Under the pieces are notes generated by a model that did no database searches, had not been told where the DNA came from, and saw only the letters and a program-made list of their open reading frames with translations. Of a stretch of DNA of 64,000 nucleotides, positions 35,162 through 43,418 are shown piece by piece (the first letter of the stretch is position 1; each line of letters begins with the position of its first letter). The stretch spans positions 1 to 64,000 of the forward strand of contig NZ_FNFC01000006.1 of NCBI RefSeq assembly GCF_900100385.1, given 5' to 3'. The position numbers and the translations under genes were made by a program. The DNA comes from Halovenus aranensis. GTDB lineage: Archaea > Halobacteriota > Halobacteria > Halobacteriales > Haloarculaceae.

Positions 35162-36343
35162 ATGGAACCCGACTTCACGGCCCTGGATGCGTACCTGTCA
35201 GAGACGGACACGGACGGCTACCTCGTTCACGCTGACTCCGAGGAGTCCGACCAGTACTATCTCTCGGGATTCGACGCGCCGGACCCGTATATCACGCTGT
35301 ACAACGGTGAGGTCCACCTCTTTTTGTTCCGAAGCCTCGAATACGGCCGCGCGAAAAAACAAGCCCGCGCGGCGACCGTCGAGCGCGGTTCGGATTATGA
35401 CTTCGAGTCACTACTCGCCGAACACGACCCCGACGAGGCCCGCGCCCGCGTTCTCGAGGCGTTCCTCTCCGAACACGGGGTCGAGTCGGTCGCGACGCCG
35501 CCGAAGTTCCCGCTCCAGACGGCCGACCAGCTCCGCGAGCAGGGTGTCGACGTAACTGCCGACAACAGCAGCGTCATCACGGAGATACGGGCGAAAAAGG
35601 CCGACGAGGAAGTCGAACACATCCGCGAGGCACAGCGGGCTAACGAAGCGGCGATGGCCCGTGCCGAGGAACTCATCGGGACCGCAAACGTCGACGACGA
35701 AGGCCGGCTCCGCCAGGACGGCGAGCTACTGACCAGCGAGCGCGTCACGGAAGAAATCGAGATGACGCTCCTGGAACACGGGTGTGGGCTCGACGAGACA
35801 ATCGTGGCCTGCGGGAGTGACGCCGCCGACCCTCACGACCGCGGGAGCGGTCCGTTGCGTGCCGGCGAGAGCATCATCGTCGACATCTTCCCACAGAACA
35901 AACAGTCGAAGTATCACGCCGATATGACGCGGACGTTCTGTCACGGGGAGCCGGGTGACACAATCCGCGAGTGGTACGACCTGACACAGGAGGCAAAAGC
36001 GGCCGCCCTGGCAGCCGTCGAACCCGGAGCGACGGGACAAGAGGTACACGCGGCAGTCTGTGAGGTTTACGAAGAGGCTGGCGAACCGACGCTACGGAGC
36101 AATCCGACAACCGAGACCGGGTTCATCCACAGCACGGGTCACGGCCTCGGACTGGACGTTCACGAACAGCCAAGTGTCGCCCCGAGCGGCGACACGCTCG
36201 AACCCGGCCACGTCATCACCATCGAGCCGGGTCTGTACGACCCCGAGGTCGGGGGCGTCCGTATCGAAGACTTCGTCGTTGTCACCGAGGATGGCTACGA
36301 GAATCTCGTCGAGTACGACGAACAGCTCGTCGTCGGCAAGTAG
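35162..36343 (+). CDS. M24 family Xaa-Pro aminopeptidase
   Basis: A 393-residue pita-bread metallopeptidase. N-terminal creatinase-like domain (1-150), then the catalytic domain with the two-metal ligands: [21 protein letters not shown] (two Asp), [12 protein letters not shown] (His), ITIEPGLYD (Glu) and VRIEDFVVV (Glu). It should remove N-terminal residues ahead of proline or split Xaa-Pro dipeptides in the cytoplasm. The ATG at 35162 is preferred over 35087 as the frame before it is not acidic; a TATA-like ttcataag lies about 30 nt upstream. It is convergent with the next gene (2 bp apart). Confidence 0.92.
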   Translation: MEPDFTALDAYLSETDTDGYLVHADSEESDQYYLSGFDAPDPYITLYNGEVHLFLFRSLEYGRAKKQARAATVERGSDYDFESLLAEHDPDEARARVLEAFLSEHGVESVATPPKFPLQTADQLREQGVDVTADNSSVITEIRAKKADEEVEHIREAQRANEAAMARAEELIGTANVDDEGRLRQDGELLTSERVTEEIEMTLLEHGCGLDETIVACGSDAADPHDRGSGPLRAGESIIVDIFPQNKQSKYHADMTRTFCHGEPGDTIREWYDLTQEAKAAALAAVEPGATGQEVHAAVCEVYEEAGEPTLRSNPTTETGFIHSTGHGLGLDVHEQPSVAPSGDTLEPGHVITIEPGLYDPEVGGVRIEDFVVVTEDGYENLVEYDEQLVVGK

Positions 36344-36345
36344 CG

Positions 36346-36801
36346 TTACTGTTCGGCGAACTGCGTCTCCTCTGGCGGCTCGATATCGAGTATCTCAAGC
36401 TCTCTGACGTTCCCGGAGCGGTCGAAGGCCTTGAACGAATCCGTCGACCAGGGGGGGACGGCGAGGAAGATGACTTCCCGCATATCGTCCTCTTTCGTGA
36501 CTTTCAGTTCACCGAGGGGATGTGAGACGAAGATTCCGGGCGTCTGTGCCGCTGGCGTCTTCATATCGACGCCGAAGATGGCGTTTATCGCGTCGCCCTT
36601 GCTGGACAGATAGAAGTGCGTGAAGACAGGGGTATCTGGTGATAACCCGGCAGCAGGGAGGTTCTTGGCTCGGGTCACCGCAAGGGGAACCGTCCGCGAG
36701 TCGGGCTCGGCTTCCTCGGCCTGCCGGAGTAGCGTCTCGACGAGCCCGCGCGTTATGTGTATCACGTCACTGAATTCGGCCGGGAGTAACTTATACGACA
36801 C
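36346..36801 (-). CDS. conserved haloarchaeal protein, unknown
   Basis: A 151-residue protein of mixed helix and strand. The start (SYKLLPAEFSDVIHITRGLVETLLRQAEEAE) is helical, the body has TPVFTHFYLSSKGDAINAIFGVDM and GIFVSHPLGELKVTKEDDM, and it ends with an acidic tail. No catalytic motif is visible, and I cannot assign a family. The start is a GTG at 36801. It follows the MBL-like gene by 17 bp on the same strand, so the two are likely co-transcribed. Confidence 0.75.
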   Translation of the reverse strand: MSYKLLPAEFSDVIHITRGLVETLLRQAEEAEPDSRTVPLAVTRAKNLPAAGLSPDTPVFTHFYLSSKGDAINAIFGVDMKTPAAQTPGIFVSHPLGELKVTKEDDMREVIFLAVPPWSTDSFKAFDRSGNVRELEILDIEPPEETQFAEQ

Positions 36802-36818
36802 GCCACAGCGAGCCTGAC

Positions 36819-37493
36819 TCAGCCAAGGAGCGTGTCTTTGACGGTCTGTACCACCAGCTGTGGGGTCCGCCGCCGCGACCCTGCGAGGGCGTCAGCGAGT
36901 GTCTCCGCCGTGTCGTCGTGGACACCCGGGCCGTGGCCGATGAGGAGTCGCTCGGGGTCGAAGCGGTCGAGCTCTCGGGGTGGCGTCAGTCGGAGCATCG
37001 GGTGGACGCCCAGCGACTCGTCGGCGGCCCGGAAATAAGAGGTTGTACCGACTGCTTCCGGTACCACCAGAACACCGTTTTCCTCGTTGTACAGAACGGC
37101 TTCTTGCCACATGCGGTTGTCGACGAGGGCGTGTAACACGTAGCCCGTGTCTGCCAGTTCGTGACGGAACCGCTCGGTCGGTGCGTCGAGTTCGTCGACC
37201 ACGCCGTCCATGAACGCAGGAACCCACACCGAAACGTCGTGGCGGGTGGCGAACGCGGCCGCGTCGCGTTTGTGCCGGTCGAGAAGGGTCACGACGCCCG
37301 CGACCTCACCGTACTCCTCGATGCAGTCGTCGATGCCCTCGGCGTCAACAGGGTCGACCAGCCACACCTCGCCGTCGACCGCTAGGGCGTGGCTGGCCCG
37401 TTGCATCGTCTCGTCGGGGTACGCTATCCAGCCGACGCCGCCGTCGAATCTGTCTATCTCCTGCCAATCTGTCGCCGGTCCAGATGATTTCAT
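36819..37493 (-). CDS. metallo-beta-lactamase-fold-like protein, metal site degraded
   Basis: A 224-residue protein with the MBL layout: an opening strand (GVGWIAYP), HALAVDGEVWLVDPVDA, VVTLLDRHKRDAAAFATRHDVSVWVP and a late LLIGHGP-GVH segment. In active MBL enzymes the third motif is HxHxDH; here it is DRHKRD, so at least one metal ligand is missing and hydrolase activity is doubtful. RHKRD and IGHGPGVH may still bind one metal. A TATA-like CTTTTTTAA (about 37517-37525) is positioned for a leaderless start at 37493. Confidence 0.7.
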   Translation of the reverse strand: MKSSGPATDWQEIDRFDGGVGWIAYPDETMQRASHALAVDGEVWLVDPVDAEGIDDCIEEYGEVAGVVTLLDRHKRDAAAFATRHDVSVWVPAFMDGVVDELDAPTERFRHELADTGYVLHALVDNRMWQEAVLYNEENGVLVVPEAVGTTSYFRAADESLGVHPMLRLTPPRELDRFDPERLLIGHGPGVHDDTAETLADALAGSRRRTPQLVVQTVKDTLLG

Positions 37494-37599
37494 GGCTTCC
37501 CTTTCGTCTCCCCGGTTAAAAAAGCTCGAACCTAACTTTGGCGGGCAGGGTCGTGTTCACCGAAGGCTATTCATATCCCTCGTGTGTAACGTTCGGTGA

Positions 37600-38169
37600 A
37601 TGAGTGACGACAAGCGTCGGGCCGGAGACATCGAGCGATACGATGGCGACCGGCCGCGTTCCGATTCCGCACGGACGAACCACCGGCGAGAGCTGGCGTC
37701 ACGCGATTCGAACGCGGTCCAGTCAGCCGAAGCGGGGTCGATTGCCGACGCCGTTTCCGGCTCGCTCTCCAGTCGGGAGACGGTGACTGTCGCTTCCGAT
37801 TCCGCCCGGGCGACGCTCGTCGGTGTCCCCAGAGTCGATATCGAGGAGTTCGTCTACGACCATCAGGTCGACAGCGGCGGACAGCAGCCCGTCGCGCTGT
37901 TCGACGTCGAAAACACGAGCGACAGCCCGCTGCGCTGGCAGTCGAGCCGGACGCAGTTCATCGGTGACGACGAGTACACCTACGGGCCGACACGCGCATC
38001 CCTGGACCCATCCTCTCTCGGTCCCGGCTGTCACACGAGACAGGTCGAGGTACAGCCGGGGCGGAAGGCCCGCATCGTCACGCTGGTCGAGTCACTCCCG
38101 GCCAACGTCGAGGTCGTCGAGGTCGTCCATTCACTCGGAAGCAACGAACGCCTCGTTTTCACCCTGTAG
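37600..38169 (+). CDS. beta-sandwich-like hypothetical protein
   Basis: A 189-residue soluble protein. The first 65 residues are polar and probably disordered. The rest alternates strands: VALFDVENTSDSPLRWQSS, TQFIGDDEYTYGPTRA, and RKARIVTLVESLPANVEVVEVVHSL. The VEN.S..PLRW..S.TQF-like pattern recalls DUF4352-type immunoglobulin-like domains, but here there is no signal peptide, so it would be cytoplasmic. A ttcatatcc box about 27 nt upstream supports the ATG at 37600. Function unknown. Confidence 0.65.
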   Translation: MSDDKRRAGDIERYDGDRPRSDSARTNHRRELASRDSNAVQSAEAGSIADAVSGSLSSRETVTVASDSARATLVGVPRVDIEEFVYDHQVDSGGQQPVALFDVENTSDSPLRWQSSRTQFIGDDEYTYGPTRASLDPSSLGPGCHTRQVEVQPGRKARIVTLVESLPANVEVVEVVHSLGSNERLVFTL

Positions 38170-38210
38170 TATCACGGACCGTTTATATCGCGGGACGACC
38201 AACCGCCGAT

Positions 38211-38903
38211 ATGGTCGACACACTCCGATGGCTCGCACTCGAAACGAAGTATCTCGACCGCGCAGAAGCCTTCTACGAGGCGTTTCTCGACCTCGACGTT
38301 CGCTCTCGGTCCGAGAGTGAGGTCACGTTCGGAGCCGGCGAGACCGACCTGATTCTCCGGTCGCCTGGACCGGTGCCTCGCGGTGGCGTTCACACACATT
38401 ACGCCTTCTCGATTCCCGCCGACGAGTACGACTCTTGGTACGACGACCTCGACGAGCGATTCGACCTCGTCGAACACAGCTTCGGCGACTCGAAGTCGCT
38501 GTATTTCTACGACCCGGACGGGAACTGTCTCGAACTCGGGCAGTCTGCCGCCGACGGAACGGGTATCGCCGGTCTCTTCGAGGTCGTTCTCGAGGTCGAG
38601 CACCTAGAACGAGCCGTCTCCCTCTACGAGCGTCTGGGGTTCGAGGTGGTCGACCGCGGCGAGGACCGCCGGCGTGTCCGCCTGAACGCCGACTCCTTCG
38701 CGCTCGAACTCTGGGAGCCACAGCTAGGTATCGCCGACGCACGAGGCGGTCTCCACGTCGACATGGGCGTCACTGTCGAGAGTCCGGCCGCCGTCGTCGA
38801 CGAGGTTCGTGACGACGTGTTGACCATCGATGAGCGAGACGGGGGACTCCGGCTTCGTGACCTCGACGGGCACTACCTCACGCTGTTCCCGGCCTCCGAG
38901 TAA
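38211..38903 (+). CDS. VOC superfamily (glyoxalase-like) protein
   Basis: A 230-residue protein with two vicinal-oxygen-chelate modules. The first starts with LRWLALETKYLDRAEAFYEAFL and ends SKSLYFYDPDGNCLELG; the second starts with FEVVLEVEHLERAVSLYERLGFEVV and ends GLRLRDLDGHYLTLFP. The DPDGNxLEL and DLDGHYLxLF strands hold the C-terminal metal ligand of each half. VOC enzymes include glyoxalases, dioxygenases and resistance proteins; the substrate is unknown. A GTTTATATCG box centred about 29 nt upstream supports the ATG at 38211. Confidence 0.88.
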   Translation: MVDTLRWLALETKYLDRAEAFYEAFLDLDVRSRSESEVTFGAGETDLILRSPGPVPRGGVHTHYAFSIPADEYDSWYDDLDERFDLVEHSFGDSKSLYFYDPDGNCLELGQSAADGTGIAGLFEVVLEVEHLERAVSLYERLGFEVVDRGEDRRRVRLNADSFALELWEPQLGIADARGGLHVDMGVTVESPAAVVDEVRDDVLTIDERDGGLRLRDLDGHYLTLFPASE

Positions 38904-38924
38904 CAGGGTCACCGGCGATGCAAG

Positions 38925-39236
38925 TCACTGGCTGAGACGGTCCGTGTCGATATCGACGCCTGCTGGCGTCACGACTAGGAAGCCACGGAAATGCGTGAGG
39001 CTGCCGCCGCCGTCTTTGACATCTCGGGCGAACCCCGAGGCGAGTTGGTTCAGGTCGCCCTCGACGTTGAGGACAAGAATATTCCCTTCGGCGACGACTG
39101 ACACCCACTCCTCTGGCGCGGTCGACCCATCGAGGACGCCCAGAACGACACAGTTTGCCCCGTCGCTGTCGTCGTCAGTCTCGTCGTCGAGTTGGTCTTC
39201 GACTGCCTGCAGGTCGAGTCCGTCGAAATCCCCCAT
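38925..39236 (-). CDS. DUF5779-like haloarchaeal protein
   Basis: A 103-residue acidic protein: MGDFDGLDLQAVEDQL, an Asp-rich stretch, then CVVLGVLDGSTAPEEWVSVVAEG, NILVLNVEGDLNQLASGFARDV and HFRGFLVVTPAGVDIDTDRL. From memory this is the haloarchaeal DUF5779 family, with no known role. The ATG at 39236 is used because the preceding nine residues of the longer frame are not conserved-looking. It lies 46 bp after the pyruvate kinase gene on the same strand and is convergent with the VOC gene. Confidence 0.72.
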   Translation of the reverse strand: MGDFDGLDLQAVEDQLDDETDDDSDGANCVVLGVLDGSTAPEEWVSVVAEGNILVLNVEGDLNQLASGFARDVKDGGGSLTHFRGFLVVTPAGVDIDTDRLSQ

Positions 39237-39282
39237 ACACAGGCTCTGGACGCCCCCTCTCAAAAAGCTGCTGGCGGCCGAC

Positions 39283-41028
39283 TCACTCTGTCTCGACCGG
39301 GTCGGCGTAGACGACGCCCCGCTCGGCGTCTAGGCTGATTTCCTCGCCGTCTTCGATTCGCGTCGGCACTGTGGCGTAGCTAATCATCGGGAGACCGACT
39401 TCACGGGCGACGATAGCGGCGTAGCTCGTCGACCCCTGATGGGCGTCGATGATACCGCCGAGCTTCGAGATGTCGCCCTCGAACTCGTCGTCGAATCCCG
39501 CGGGCAGTGCCACGATTGTGCCGTCGGGAACTTCGGTCAGGTCGCCGTCTGCCAGCCGATAGAGCGGCCCGGTGACCGAGCCCGAGACAACCGACCGGCC
39601 GGAGACGACTGCCTCGGCGGCGACGTGTACCTTGAGCATGTTCGCGGTATCGAGGTCGTCGTACTCGGTCATCATTCCCGACAACACGACGACGGTGTCG
39701 CCACCGTCGACCGCGCCCGTGTCGATTGCGGCCTGAACCGCGCTCTGGATGACCGAATCGGCGCTTTCGCCGTCGTACGACACCTGTCTCGGAATGATAC
39801 CCCACCGAAGTGCCAGCCGGCCTCGGACCTCGTCATCGGGGGTCGCTGCGATAATAGGGATGTTCGGCCGGTACTTCGCGGCCTTCTCCGCGGTATAGCC
39901 GGATTCACTCGCCGCGACGACGGCGCTGGCCCCGATGTCACGGGCGAGGAACCGCGCCGACCGCGCCAGTGCGTCCGTCCGCGTCTCGTCGGCCGGCGGC
40001 ACCCGGCTCTCGCGGAGTTCCGCGTACTCCTCGCTCGTCTCGACATCCTCGATGATGCGACCCATCGTCTCGACGACCCGTGCCGGGTGGTCGCCGATTG
40101 CCGTCTCGCCGGACAGCATCACGGCGTCGGTCCCGTCCAGCACCGCGTTCGCTACGTCCGAGGTTTCGGCGCGTGTCGGCCGGCGCTCGGATATCATCGA
40201 GTCGAGCATCTCGGTCGCGGTGATGACGGGCGTCCCAGCCCTGTTACACGACCGGATGATGCGCTTTTGAATCATCGGGACGTCCTCTAGCGGGCATTCG
40301 ACGCCGAGGTCTCCCCTAGCGACCATCACCCCGTCGGCGGCCTCGATGATTCCCTCGATGTTCTCGACGGCGTCGGCTCGCTCTACTTTCGCGATAATCG
40401 GCAAATCCGCCCCGCGTTCTTCGAGGGCTCTGCCGATTTCGTAGATGTCGCCCGCGTGCTTGACGAAACTCGCTGCGACGAAGTCGACCTCTTTCTCGGC
40501 CGCAACGTCGAGTTCCCGGCTGTCACGCTCGGTGATAGTCGGCAATCCGAGGTCAACGCCAGGGACGTTAACGCCAGACCGACTCGTCAACTCGCCGCCG
40601 GAGGCGACGGTTGCCGTCACGACACCGTCGTCGACGCCGGTCGCTTCGAGTTCGATACGACCGTCGTCGACGAGTATCGAGTCGCCGGGCGCGACCGCGT
40701 CGAGATTCGCGGAGAGTCCGACGCGCTCGGGGCTCGCTGTCTCACCCTCGAACAGTTCGATAGTCGACCCGTCGGCCAGGAAAACCGACTCCTCGATTGG
40801 CGCAGTCCGCACCTCTGGTCCCGGCAAATCGAGGATGACCGAAATCGGGTACTCCCCCTCTTTTTCGACACGCCGGATGCGGTCTATCAGCTCCCGCCGA
40901 CTCTCGGGTGTCCCGTGACTCGCGTTGAGGCGTGCCACGGACATACCCGCACCCGCAAGCGCTTTGATACTCTCTGCACTTTCGGACGCTGGACCGAGCG
41001 TGCAGACGATTTTTGCTGCACTGTTCAC
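39283..41028 (-). CDS. pyk: pyruvate kinase with C-terminal PEP-utilising-type domain
   Basis: A 581-residue pyruvate kinase, the last step of glycolysis (phosphoenolpyruvate plus ADP to pyruvate plus ATP). Family marks: KIVCTLGPASES, VARLNASHGTPESRRE, the metal/PEP site IIAKVERADAVENI with VMVARGDLGVE, and PVITATEMLDSMI. After the normal allosteric domain (about 350-470) comes an extra 100-residue domain (SKLGGIIDAHQGSTSYAAIVAREVG in part) like the phosphohistidine domain of PPDK and enzyme I, but with Tyr where the phosphorylated His normally stands. The start is a GTG at 41028. Confidence 0.95.
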   Translation of the reverse strand: MNSAAKIVCTLGPASESAESIKALAGAGMSVARLNASHGTPESRRELIDRIRRVEKEGEYPISVILDLPGPEVRTAPIEESVFLADGSTIELFEGETASPERVGLSANLDAVAPGDSILVDDGRIELEATGVDDGVVTATVASGGELTSRSGVNVPGVDLGLPTITERDSRELDVAAEKEVDFVAASFVKHAGDIYEIGRALEERGADLPIIAKVERADAVENIEGIIEAADGVMVARGDLGVECPLEDVPMIQKRIIRSCNRAGTPVITATEMLDSMISERRPTRAETSDVANAVLDGTDAVMLSGETAIGDHPARVVETMGRIIEDVETSEEYAELRESRVPPADETRTDALARSARFLARDIGASAVVAASESGYTAEKAAKYRPNIPIIAATPDDEVRGRLALRWGIIPRQVSYDGESADSVIQSAVQAAIDTGAVDGGDTVVVLSGMMTEYDDLDTANMLKVHVAAEAVVSGRSVVSGSVTGPLYRLADGDLTEVPDGTIVALPAGFDDEFEGDISKLGGIIDAHQGSTSYAAIVAREVGLPMISYATVPTRIEDGEEISLDAERGVVYADPVETE

Positions 41029-41142
41029 GGAGCCATCCCTCCTCGTCGCCGCTTGAACCTAGACGCCAGTGTGCTCAGTTCGCTCATGCGTGACGATAGT
41101 TCGGTGACGAAGTAAACAGTACCCCTTCCGGCCTGTCCCCGC

Positions 41143-41178
41143 ATATCGCGGGTGGGGTATATAAACTACCCACGATAT
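41143..41178 (+). promoter_or_regulatory. palindrome around the TATA box of a wHTH gene
   Basis: The arms ATATCGCGGGTGG (41143-41155) and CTACCCACGATAT (41166-41178) match at 11 of 13 positions when one is reverse-complemented. The TATA box TATATAAA sits between them at about 41158-41165, roughly 60 nt before the ATG of the regulator gene. A dimeric repressor bound here would block TBP, so autoregulation by the adjacent wHTH protein is a natural hypothesis. Confidence 0.6.
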
Positions 41179-41220
41179 CTGTGGTGTACACTGGTTTGGA
41201 ACGGGAATAGACCTTTAGAT

Positions 41221-41616
41221 ATGAGTCACTCGCCGCGTTCCCGGCCGAACCCCGCCGGTGGTGTCGAGTCAACGACAGTCAGCGAGACGAGCAAAGTAGA
41301 GGCGATGCTCGGCGCGCTCGAAGACGAAGATTGTCGGGCCATCTTGGAAGCAACGGCCGACGAATCGCTCACGGCCAACGAGCTGTCCGAAGCCTGCGAC
41401 CTGCCGCTGTCGACGGCCTACCGCAAGCTCGAACTGCTGACCGAGACGGGACTGCTCGACGAGCAGCTCCGCATCTCTCGCAACGGGAAACACACCAGCG
41501 AGTACGCCCGGTCTGTTGAGGATGTCCACGTCTCCATCGAGAACGACATCGAACTCTCGATTACTCGCTCCGGTGTCGAGGAACACGGGCAGTCAGCAGT
41601 CGCCGGCGCAGACTGA
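41221..41616 (+). CDS. ArsR-like winged-helix regulator
   Basis: A 131-residue DNA-binding protein. Core wHTH at about 20-85: VEAMLGALEDEDCRAILEAT, LTANELSEACDLPLSTAYRKLELL and the wing RISRNGKHTSEYAR. A C-terminal strand-rich part (DVHVSIENDIELSITRSG) may dimerise. No Cys-rich metal site is evident, so a metal effector is not suggested. The ATG at 41221 is chosen; the upstream in-frame extension is non-acidic. Its promoter contains an inverted repeat around the TATA box. It is divergent from pyk (192 bp between starts) and could regulate it. Confidence 0.85.
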   Translation: MSHSPRSRPNPAGGVESTTVSETSKVEAMLGALEDEDCRAILEATADESLTANELSEACDLPLSTAYRKLELLTETGLLDEQLRISRNGKHTSEYARSVEDVHVSIENDIELSITRSGVEEHGQSAVAGAD

Positions 41617-41626
41617 TTCTCCGCCG

Positions 41627-43381
41627 TCACTCCGTCCATCGGGCGTCGGCGAGTGTTCGTTGGACAGCCTGTTCGCCGACCGCTTGTGCCAACGTCTCGT
41701 AGCCGGCACGCTCGGCGGGTTCGCCGGCGTTGGCGACCAGTCGTGAGACGATGAACTCCGGAGTCGACCGACCGACTGACTCGAACCGTGGCTGGTAATC
41801 CACTTCCAGCTCCAGCGACGGCGTCAGTCCCTCGGCAAATATGCCGTCGGTCCGTGCCTCGTTGGGAAGGGGCTCTAAATCGTCAGCCAGATGTGTCACA
41901 AACACACCCATCGCGTCGTGGTCGACAGTCAACCGGACCAGTCCGTGTAACAGGTCCGCCGCGCTGCCCGGTTCGGTAATCGCCTCGAACTCGTCGACAA
42001 GCATGAGCGTCCGCCCGGATTCGGTCAGCGGCGGTACCACCGAGCGCAGTGTCGACTCCAGCACGCCGGCGTTGAAACTCGCGTGTCGCCGGTGGAAGAC
42101 GATACGCTCGACGAGAGTCACCTCTGCCTGGTCGGCCGGCACCGGCAATCCCATCTGGGCCAGCAGTTGCACCTGACAGAGCGTCTCTAAAAGCGTCGTC
42201 TTTCCGCCGCTGTTTGCGCCGGTCAACACGGCGACCCGGTGGGCCGTCGGCGGGTTCCTGCTCGCGGCCACGTCGAGGCCGTGTTCGCCGACGGCGTAGG
42301 TAATCGGCTGGACGCTTTCGCCGGCGGCGTCGAGAAACAGATTCCGGGCGTTTACCACCGCTGACACCCTGTCGCTCGCGAACGCCGGGCGCGTCAGGTC
42401 GAATGCGACCGTGAACCGCGCCAGCGAGACGGCGAAAGCGATGTCTTCGACGGCGGAGACAGCCGCCTCGATACCGTCGTCTGCTTCGGCCAGCGTCTCC
42501 TCGAACGCCGCAGCGACTGCCTGCTCGCGCTCGTCGACGGCCTCGCGTAGCTCGTCGGCGAGTGCCCGCAGTGTTTCGCCGACGAACCCTCGGGCATCTG
42601 TCGCTTCCCCAGGGACTGCGTCCCGGACTCTCGCGAGGTCGAGACCAGTCTCGCCTGCCAGATAGCGGGTGAGTTCCTCGCGAAGCTGTGCCGCCTCGCG
42701 TGCCCCTGACTGGACCGATTCAAGGACTGAATCGGGCGTCGCGGCGAGGTCCTCGACGGCACCGAGCTGTCTCCGGAGGTCGTCGAGCCGGTCGTCGGCA
42801 CCCTCGCCGACACCAGTCCCGTTCGATTCTAGCCCTGCCAGTGCGCGGGACGCCTCTTCGAGGGTGTCGGTGTCGAGGGCCGCGACAGGCTCGAAGATGC
42901 CGTTTTCGACGCCGAGTGCACGAAGCTCCAGTGCCGTCTCTACTGTCGCGCGCCTGCCGCCGCGTTCGTCGTAGCTGTCGAACACCTCGATGACGGCCTC
43001 GCGCTCGTGCTCAGGGAGTGATTGCCAGCTTTCGACTGCCTCGAACACTGTGTCGAGGCGCTCCTCTATCTCGGCGGTGGATTCGAGTGGCGTCATGATG
43101 CGGATGGTGTCTGCCGCTCGGTCGGTCACCGCGTAGCTGCTTATCGTATCGAGTAGTTCCTTGTAGACGTTGCGCCCGTCCCGTGTGGCGAGTACGTCGA
43201 GTGCGGCCCCACCGCCGGCGTGGCGGAGTATCCGGGTCGCTCGGCCCCCGGACAGTCCCGCATCGGTCAGCGTCCGCACGTCGCCGTTCTCGATGGCTTC
43301 GATTGCAGCCGCTTCGCCGATGCTCTCAGCCAAGCGGTCCCGCGTCTTGGGACCGATTCCCCAGTAATCCTCCAGTCGCAT
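41627..43381 (-). CDS. archaeal MutS-like (MutS5-type) ATPase
   Basis: About 584 residues. It opens with a helix-hairpin-helix (LEDYWGIGPKTRDRLAESIGE), followed by a long helical clamp/lever region, and ends in the MutS ABC ATPase: Walker A LTGANSGGKTTLLET, the ERIVFHRR.. segment, Walker B LMLVDEFEAI and FVTHL. It lacks the MutS mismatch-recognition domain and the MutS2 Smr nuclease domain, as in the haloarchaeal MutS5 group. DNA structure handling is inferred. The ATG at 43381 leaves 37 bp after lhr; the in-frame codon at 43453 would overlap it. The downstream end nears the convergent wHTH gene. Confidence 0.85.
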   Translation of the reverse strand: MRLEDYWGIGPKTRDRLAESIGEAAAIEAIENGDVRTLTDAGLSGGRATRILRHAGGGAALDVLATRDGRNVYKELLDTISSYAVTDRAADTIRIMTPLESTAEIEERLDTVFEAVESWQSLPEHEREAVIEVFDSYDERGGRRATVETALELRALGVENGIFEPVAALDTDTLEEASRALAGLESNGTGVGEGADDRLDDLRRQLGAVEDLAATPDSVLESVQSGAREAAQLREELTRYLAGETGLDLARVRDAVPGEATDARGFVGETLRALADELREAVDEREQAVAAAFEETLAEADDGIEAAVSAVEDIAFAVSLARFTVAFDLTRPAFASDRVSAVVNARNLFLDAAGESVQPITYAVGEHGLDVAASRNPPTAHRVAVLTGANSGGKTTLLETLCQVQLLAQMGLPVPADQAEVTLVERIVFHRRHASFNAGVLESTLRSVVPPLTESGRTLMLVDEFEAITEPGSAADLLHGLVRLTVDHDAMGVFVTHLADDLEPLPNEARTDGIFAEGLTPSLELEVDYQPRFESVGRSTPEFIVSRLVANAGEPAERAGYETLAQAVGEQAVQRTLADARWTE

Positions 43382-43418
43382 CGACTGTGCGGTGTCGGGC
43401 CACGGCCTTAGCTGTTTC

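Noticed and set aside
39439-40290. 283-aa plus-strand frame inside pyruvate kinase
   Set aside because: Antisense shadow with no family motifs, while the opposite strand is unmistakably pyk.
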